Source: DAXETY01 sp051155755
GTDB taxonomy: Bacteria; Desulfobacterota; Desulfobacteria; Desulfobacterales; SG8-13
Direction: 5' to 3'
Length of the DNA stretch: 18,469 bases
Assembly (NCBI GenBank): GCA_051155755.1
Contig: DAXETY010000146.1
Coordinates: 1 to 18,469 of the forward strand
Of this stretch, positions 14,831 to 18,469 are shown in pieces. Each line of letters opens with the position of its first letter. Positions within the stretch are counted from its first letter, which is position 1. Under the pieces are notes generated by a model, which was not told the DNA's origin, searched no databases, and saw nothing but the letters and a program-made list of their open reading frames with translations. A program made the position numbers and the translations under genes.

Positions 14831-14947
14831 CTACTTCCACTTGACGCCGGGATTGTGGTATATGACGGGGAGCATGCGGCCGGCTTCGGCGAAAAATTGT
14901 ATGTCATACCAATCCGGGCACTTTGGGAAACGATGTGATCGTTTCAT
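14831..14947 (-). CDS. Putative 38-residue minus-strand protein or gene remnant
   Basis: From ATG 14947 to a TAG at 14831-14833 the frame reads MKRSHRFPKCPDWYDIQFFA and EAGRMLPVIYHNPGVKWK. The composition (balanced aromatic, charged and Pro/Gly residues) looks coded. The open frame extends only five codons upstream of the ATG before a TAA, and no ribosome-binding site is seen. It could be a real small protein, or the tail of a decayed gene to which 14492-14734 also once belonged. No family is recognised. It overlaps the upstream dyad of the divergent gene at 14981. Confidence 0.3.
   Translation of the reverse strand: MKRSHRFPKCPDWYDIQFFAEAGRMLPVIYHNPGVKWK
14927..14945. promoter_or_regulatory. 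19-bp dyad upstream of the 14981 gene (candidate operator)
   Basis: GAAACGAT (14927-14934), GTG and ATCGTTTC (14938-14945) are perfect 8-bp inverted arms. The dyad ends 35 nt before the TTG start of the plus-strand gene, a normal place for a repressor site. It also covers the first codons of the doubtful 38-residue frame on the other strand. No convincing -35/-10 pair was found next to it. Confidence 0.45.
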
Positions 14948-14980
14948 CAGCGAACCATAGAATTACAAGAGAGGTTTCGA

Positions 14981-16714
14981 TTGAGAACAAAAAAAATTGC
15001 GATGAAACCCTATCTAACCAAAATCGCGGCATATTGTGACACGCTGACCAATGCGCAACTAAAGGAAGTTATTTTTAGCTTGGCCAAAGACATCCCTACC
15101 TCGCAGAGGGTTGATTTTCTGAATAAGATCAAAACCTCTCTTCCGGACACCGCTTCAATCAAAGTGCGAAAAATCGCTCCAGTTGAACAAATACTCGAAG
15201 ATATCGAGTCCTTAAATGAGAATATCAAAGAACGCATCGAAGCCATTGAAAACGGCACTTACTGGGATGACCCGGAGGCATGGGAGAATGACTATTATGA
15301 TGACGAAGGCCCCGATTTGATCAGTGAGGGCCAGGTCGAAGAGTTAACCTCCTTTTTTGACGAGGCTGACAACCTGTTTTTAGGTAACCGACTTGAGGAC
15401 GCCCGGAAAGTATATCAAGCGTTGTTTGATTTGATTGAGACATTCAGAGAGTCGGCCGACTTATCCCTCAGGAATTCGGTCGATATTGGGGAAGCTCGGG
15501 CAAGGTACTGCCGCTGTATCTATGAAACTGCAAAAGAGAGTGAAAAACTCCATATGTTTATCCATGCCATGGACATTGATTGGGCCAGTTCTTATGAGAT
15601 AAACCAAATCGAGCACGACGAAGACCATCCCCTAATGCAGGATGTTATCGACGCAAGCTTCGGTGAGATGAAAAATTTGGACGTCTTTTTGTCGGCATGG
15701 CGCAAAACGTTAGAGAATAAATGGTCAAAGGTCAGGCCCGCTGTTTTGCTTTTGGAGGCGGTTCATCATCTCGAGGGACTTGACGGCGTTTCGAGACTTG
15801 CGAAAAAGTGGAAAGGCAAACAGCCTGCGGGTTATCTGTATTGGTTGGACATTCTAAAAAAGCAGGCCGAATTTGAAAATATCATCGAAGTGAGCGTCGA
15901 AGGGCTAAAAGTCCTCCAACACGGTCGCGCAAGGGCGAGGGTTGCACGGTTTTTGATCGATGCTGCCGCCGAGGTTGGTGATCCAACGAAGTTGTTGGAA
16001 GGAAAGCGTGAATGCTTTTTTTCAAGTCCGAATGATCAGAACCTCCTTGAATGGCTGTCTGAGGCGGGCCGGCAGAACCGGCGGGCAGGTGAACTGAATA
16101 AAGCCATCAGTTTTTTAAAATCGAAAAAAGATGGAGACCCGGATGAACAAAGCCTTTACATCAAGTGCCTCCTGATGGCCGGTCGGTTGAAAGATGCATT
16201 CGCGAAGACCAAGGGTGAAAAGAGTGTCGGCTGGTCCTATGGCAGCAATGCCGGAATCGTTTTCGGGGCCATTCTTTCCGCGTTGACCGATCATAACGAA
16301 ACAGCGACCACCATTCAGGGGCTCTTCCGTGGTTATGCAGATCAAAGATCTGTTTATTCCGATATGTTTACAGGTGATGATCGGATGGACATTTGCTTTC
16401 ACGAAAAAATCATTACGGGACTAAAGCTGGTAAAGCTAACAACGGTAAAAAGAGATGAATATCTTGCGTGGGCGGAAAAAATCGGAAAGAGAAGAATCGA
16501 TCATATCGTGTCCAATAAATATCGAAACGCTTATGCCAGAGCCGCCCAGGTGCTCGGTTCACTTGCCGAAACTTACAAGGTGATGGACCGAGATAATAAG
16601 GCCAAACGGTTGCTGTGTCATTATAATGAAAAATACAGTCGCTTCAGCGCATTCAGAAGAGAGGTAAAAAGGGTAAGGGTTTCTTCAGGTTTGCTGAAAA
16701 ACCTGAATTTCTGA
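14981..16714 (+). CDS. Unrecognised large helical (TPR-like) protein
   Basis: The product has 577 residues. The TTG at 14981 is preferred because AAGAGAGG lies 6 nt upstream; ATG 15002 is the alternative. I do not recognise a named family. The sequence is hydrophilic and strongly helical. A Lys-rich N-terminus (MRTKKIAMKPYLTKIAAYCD) leads to a very acidic segment at about 92-125 (WDDPEAWENDYYDDEGPD). Degenerate 35-40-residue helical repeats follow (ADNLFLGNRLEDARKVYQAL, LNKAISFLKSKK, SLYIKCLLMAGRLKDAFAKT, ARAAQVLGSLAETYKVMDRD), suggesting a TPR-type solenoid. There is no signal peptide, membrane segment or catalytic motif. Some SWIM-zinc-finger-associated proteins have similar repeats, but no SWIM motif is present. 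It is AT-richer than the metabolic block and is followed within 112 nt by a tmRNA-like attachment site, so it is likely accessory DNA. Confidence 0.7.
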   Translation: MRTKKIAMKPYLTKIAAYCDTLTNAQLKEVIFSLAKDIPTSQRVDFLNKIKTSLPDTASIKVRKIAPVEQILEDIESLNENIKERIEAIENGTYWDDPEAWENDYYDDEGPDLISEGQVEELTSFFDEADNLFLGNRLEDARKVYQALFDLIETFRESADLSLRNSVDIGEARARYCRCIYETAKESEKLHMFIHAMDIDWASSYEINQIEHDEDHPLMQDVIDASFGEMKNLDVFLSAWRKTLENKWSKVRPAVLLLEAVHHLEGLDGVSRLAKKWKGKQPAGYLYWLDILKKQAEFENIIEVSVEGLKVLQHGRARARVARFLIDAAAEVGDPTKLLEGKRECFFSSPNDQNLLEWLSEAGRQNRRAGELNKAISFLKSKKDGDPDEQSLYIKCLLMAGRLKDAFAKTKGEKSVGWSYGSNAGIVFGAILSALTDHNETATTIQGLFRGYADQRSVYSDMFTGDDRMDICFHEKIITGLKLVKLTTVKRDEYLAWAEKIGKRRIDHIVSNKYRNAYARAAQVLGSLAETYKVMDRDNKAKRLLCHYNEKYSRFSAFRREVKRVRVSSGLLKNLNF

Positions 16715-16825
16715 GTCGATGCTGTTCCGCTTCAGGCACTCTCAAACGGCGAGTTTTTATTGGGAAGAAATTAAATCCATTACCGCGGTGGGCCAGGTAC
16801 CCGCAAACCCACGCCTGTCGTGCTT

Positions 16826-16857
16826 GGACGCCTTTTCGACTCCCGCCGCCTCCACCA
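16826..16857 (+). other. tmRNA (ssrA) 3'-end fragment, probable attachment site
   Basis: The 23 nt at 16835-16857 (TTCGACTCCCGCC followed by GCCTCCACCA) match the T-loop, T-stem 3' strand, acceptor 3' strand and CCA end typical of bacterial tmRNA. Homology seems to extend left through GGACGC (16826-16831). However, the T-stem 5' strand reads CTT where GGG would be needed to pair with CCC, so this copy cannot fold as a functional tRNA-like domain. No tmRNA body is visible upstream. ssrA 3' ends are frequent targets of tyrosine integrases, which leave such a duplicated fragment at the far end of the inserted element. No integrase is in the window. Confidence 0.6.
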
Positions 16858-16945
16858 GTCTTCGCGCAAGAGCCCATGAAGAAAGAAGTCTGTCACGGTT
16901 GCGCCACATCACCAATCTCCAGACAGTTCGCGCAGATTTGTCACT

Positions 16946-17377
16946 TCAACTGGTGTGGTCAGGAGAATATTTTAGAACTTTGCATTTTCTGGCTGCCTTC
17001 TGTAGGGATATGTCCCGTGTGGCAAGGGGAAGTTCGAACCTCATGGATAGATCCAGGTAGGAAGCGTCATAGGTTGAAAGCCCGTGTTCCCGCGCGAGCG
17101 AAACGATCTCCTTTAACATCCGCTCGGGAGTTTCCTGTTCCACTGTGATCGGCAAACCGCTCAAAAGTTCGAGAAAACGGACGACCGAAGCCCGGCTGAG
17201 ACGCTTTTTCCTTTCCGCGACAAGCAAGACATTGCCCACCTCCAGAGGCCAGATGGCGGGCACAACGGCTTCCGCCGATTCAAAGCTTTCGAGTACGGAT
17301 TCCGCGTAGCGGTTTCCCTCGTCCTCGAAGCACCACGACATGACGACCGAATTGTCGATGACGAACCTTGAGGCCAT
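16946..17377 (-). CDS. vapC: PIN-domain ribonuclease toxin (VapC-like)
   Basis: This 143-residue protein has the PIN acidic residues: Asp8 in FVIDNSVVMSW, Glu46 in PLEVGNVL, Asp104 in STYDASYLDL and Asp122 in ATRDISLQ. These residues hold the metal ions used to cut RNA. The DNSVVMSWCFEDE start places it in the VapC group often annotated as type II toxin. Its ATG shares one base with the antitoxin stop (TGATG), so translation is coupled and the toxin is made second, as expected. The usual VapC substrates are tRNA or rRNA sites; the target here is unknown. The 3' end has no obvious terminator. Confidence 0.88.
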   Translation of the reverse strand: MASRFVIDNSVVMSWCFEDEGNRYAESVLESFESAEAVVPAIWPLEVGNVLLVAERKKRLSRASVVRFLELLSGLPITVEQETPERMLKEIVSLAREHGLSTYDASYLDLSMRFELPLATRDISLQKAARKCKVLKYSPDHTS

Positions 17378-17616
17378 CAGCGCCTGCCTTCATCGATCAT
17401 TTCACGAATGGAAATCCCTTCAAGGCGATGGCCGCTTCGAAACTGTTTCAACGCATTGATGACGTCGCATACGGGAATCCTTTTCGCGGAATCGGCGGGT
17501 TGCAGGGTCGCCACGGGCACTCCGTGCTTGGTGATCATAATTTTTTCACCCTTTGCAACCCGCTCAAGGAGTCGCGCCAAGTGCGTTTTCGCATCATAGG
17601 CCCCGACCGTTTCCAT
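17377..17616 (-). CDS. Phd/YefM-family antitoxin
   Basis: The product has 79 residues from the second of two adjacent ATGs (17616). GGAGG lies 6 nt before that ATG but only 3 nt before the first (17619). The N-terminal half (METVGAYDAKTHLARLLERV, then AKGEKIMITKHGVPVATLQP) is the PhdYeFM DNA-binding fold. The C-terminal tail (SGHRLEGISIREMIDEGRR) should wrap the toxin and block its active site. Phd/YefM antitoxins usually repress their own promoter as a complex with the toxin. Three 11-bp tandem repeats overlapping the promoter fit that role. Confidence 0.88.
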   Translation of the reverse strand: METVGAYDAKTHLARLLERVAKGEKIMITKHGVPVATLQPADSAKRIPVCDVINALKQFRSGHRLEGISIREMIDEGRR

Positions 17617-17631
17617 CATACACCTCCATTT

Positions 17632-17664
17632 AGACCAGTTTGAGACCAGTTTGAGACCAGTTTA
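17632..17664. repeat. Three 11-bp tandem repeats upstream of the antitoxin (candidate operator)
   Basis: AGACCAGTTTG occurs at 17632-17642 and 17643-17653, and as AGACCAGTTTA at 17654-17664. The period is 11 bp, close to one helical turn, so bound antitoxin dimers would line up on one DNA face. The third unit overlaps the predicted -10 box and the first ends 16 nt before the antitoxin start codon. Slippage could also have produced the array. Confidence 0.7.
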
Positions 17665-17687
17665 ATTCACATGATATGAAAAAGCAA
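17659..17687 (-). promoter_or_regulatory. Candidate sigma-70 promoter of the toxin-antitoxin operon
   Basis: On the minus strand, TTGCTT (17687-17682) and TAAACT (17664-17659) are separated by exactly 17 nt, and the start codon follows about 43 nt further. Each box matches four of six consensus bases. The -10 lies inside the tandem-repeat array, consistent with autorepression. Confidence 0.5.
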
Positions 17688-17800
17688 GGCGAATATGCGC
17701 TAGGAAGACCGACATGTTCGTACAAATCGTTATTAGAATTATGCGATCTTTATCAACATCGGTTTTTCATCTGAGACCGACCGTGTCTTACGGGAGAAAG

Positions 17801-17823
17801 CTAATCCGGGGACTAATCCCGGG
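17801..17823 (+). repeat. Small palindromic repeat upstream of the second RAYT gene
   Basis: CTAATCC occurs twice (17801-17807 and 17813-17819). CCGGG (17806-17810) and CCCGG (17818-17822) can pair as a 5-bp stem, and the GGGGAC core (17808-17813) is shared with the site in front of the first RAYT gene. It lies 52 nt before the transposase ATG and may be a REP-type end recognised by the transposase. The rest of 17690-17874 shows no gene. Confidence 0.35.
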
Positions 17824-17874
17824 TACACCTTACTCAATTGCTGCTTTTATGAAGCCCCATGATTTAGCTGCTTC

Positions 17875-18469
17875 ATGGCACGCATGGCAAGAGCAGTGGC
17901 ACCCGAATATCCACATCACGTTACGCAACGTGGAAACAGGCGCCAGCAAACCTTTTTCAATGACGAAGATTATCAGGCCTATCTGGGACTGATGTCACAC
18001 TGGAGTGATGTGCATGGTGTCCAGATCTGGGCGTATTGTTTGATGCCCAATCATGTTCATTTGATTGCAGGGCCAAAGCGCAAAAATGGACTGAATCGGG
18101 CCATTGGTGAAGTTCACAGGCGCTATACCCGGCGTGTCAATTTTCGGGAAGGCTGGCGGGGCCATTTATGGCAAGGCCGGTTTTCATATTTTATCATGCA
18201 GCAATCCTATTTACTTGCGCGCACAAAATACATTGAATTGAACCCGATTCGGGCGGACTTGGTTCAAAAACCGCAAAAGTGGCCATGGAGCAACGCAGGC
18301 CCTCACCTAAAAGGCCGGGATGAAGTATTGGTAACGGTCAAACCGCTTTTAGAAATGGTGTCCACCTCCTGGAAGCGGTTTTTGTCCACTAATGCCGAAG
18401 ATCATAAAATAGAGTTGCTAAAGAACCATGAACGAGCCGGTCGCCCGCCGGGTGAAGATGTTTTTGTAG
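17875..18469 (+). CDS. REP-associated tyrosine transposase (Y1_Tnp/RAYT), cut by right edge
   Basis: 198 residues are visible, from MARMARAVAPEYPHHVTQRG NRRQ (spaced here for length) through FFNDEDYQAYL, typical of this transposase class. The HUH motif is H60-V-H62 (YCLMPNHVHLIA). The block YLLARTKYIELNPIRADLV holds Tyr112 and Tyr119, one of which should attack DNA. The tail HERAGRPPGEDVFV matches the usual C-terminal RTGRP-type segment, and the frame is still open at the last base. Only a short piece is missing. The visible part is intact, unlike the copy at 2314, and clearly belongs to another subgroup (different C-terminus, no HTH tail seen). A second ATG at 17884 is an alternative start. 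RAYTs act on single-stranded palindromic ends rather than double-strand cut sites. Confidence 0.85.
   Translation, partial: MARMARAVAPEYPHHVTQRGNRRQQTFFNDEDYQAYLGLMSHWSDVHGVQIWAYCLMPNHVHLIAGPKRKNGLNRAIGEVHRRYTRRVNFREGWRGHLWQGRFSYFIMQQSYLLARTKYIELNPIRADLVQKPQKWPWSNAGPHLKGRDEVLVTVKPLLEMVSTSWKRFLSTNAEDHKIELLKNHERAGRPPGEDVFV

Noticed and set aside
16876..17148. Cysteine-containing 90-residue plus-strand frame
   Set aside because: Overlaps the PIN toxin on the other strand; lacks a ribosome-binding site and recognisable metal-site spacing.
1..18469. CRISPR array, intact tRNA or rRNA genes
   Set aside because: No regularly spaced repeats beyond the 11-bp triplet and no foldable tRNA; the tmRNA-like piece is only a 3' fragment.

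Overview
The window looks like a chromosomal segment of an anaerobic, probably sulfate-reducing Desulfobacterales-type bacterium. This is an inference. It rests on a tungstopterin aldehyde oxidoreductase with a polyferredoxin partner, GC-rich metabolic genes, and frequent TTG starts. The metabolic core is interrupted or flanked by visibly AT-richer accessory genes: a TIR protein, an unknown helical protein and a toxin-antitoxin pair. Two transposases of the REP-associated (RAYT) type are also present.

Layout. 1-278 is a junction of gene debris: an ATPase fragment with a Walker A motif on the plus strand abuts an unidentified coding remnant on the minus strand. 279-1748 (minus) encodes a TIR-domain protein, a likely NAD-cleaving defence effector, with its own promoter. 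2314-3312 is a RAYT transposase split by an in-frame amber codon. 3354-8119 is a livG-livF-livH-livM-livK-type ABC importer. 8165-12268 continues on the same strand with a four-cluster ferredoxin subunit, an AOR-family oxidoreductase and a BetA-type GMC choline dehydrogenase. A 28-nt hairpin repeat occurs in inverted copies on both sides of betA. 12329-14457 (minus) is a radical SAM enzyme plus a GT4 glycosyltransferase. Upstream of that pair lie two short coding-like minus-strand stretches (14492-14947). 14981-16714 is an unrecognised helical protein. 16826-16857 matches the 3' end of a tmRNA gene and is probably one attachment site of an integrated element. 16946-17619 (minus) is a PIN toxin with a Phd/YefM antitoxin, preceded by three 11-bp tandem repeats. 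17875 to the right edge is a second RAYT transposase, cut by the window end.

How the genes may work together. The ABC importer, AOR pair and BetA are co-oriented. They suggest uptake of an alcohol, with choline the best guess from BetA, followed by oxidation to the aldehyde by BetA. The W-enzyme would then oxidise the aldehyde to the acid, with electrons passing to ferredoxin. In this model AOR would replace the usual NAD-dependent betaine aldehyde dehydrogenase. The co-localisation is seen in the sequence; the pathway is inference.
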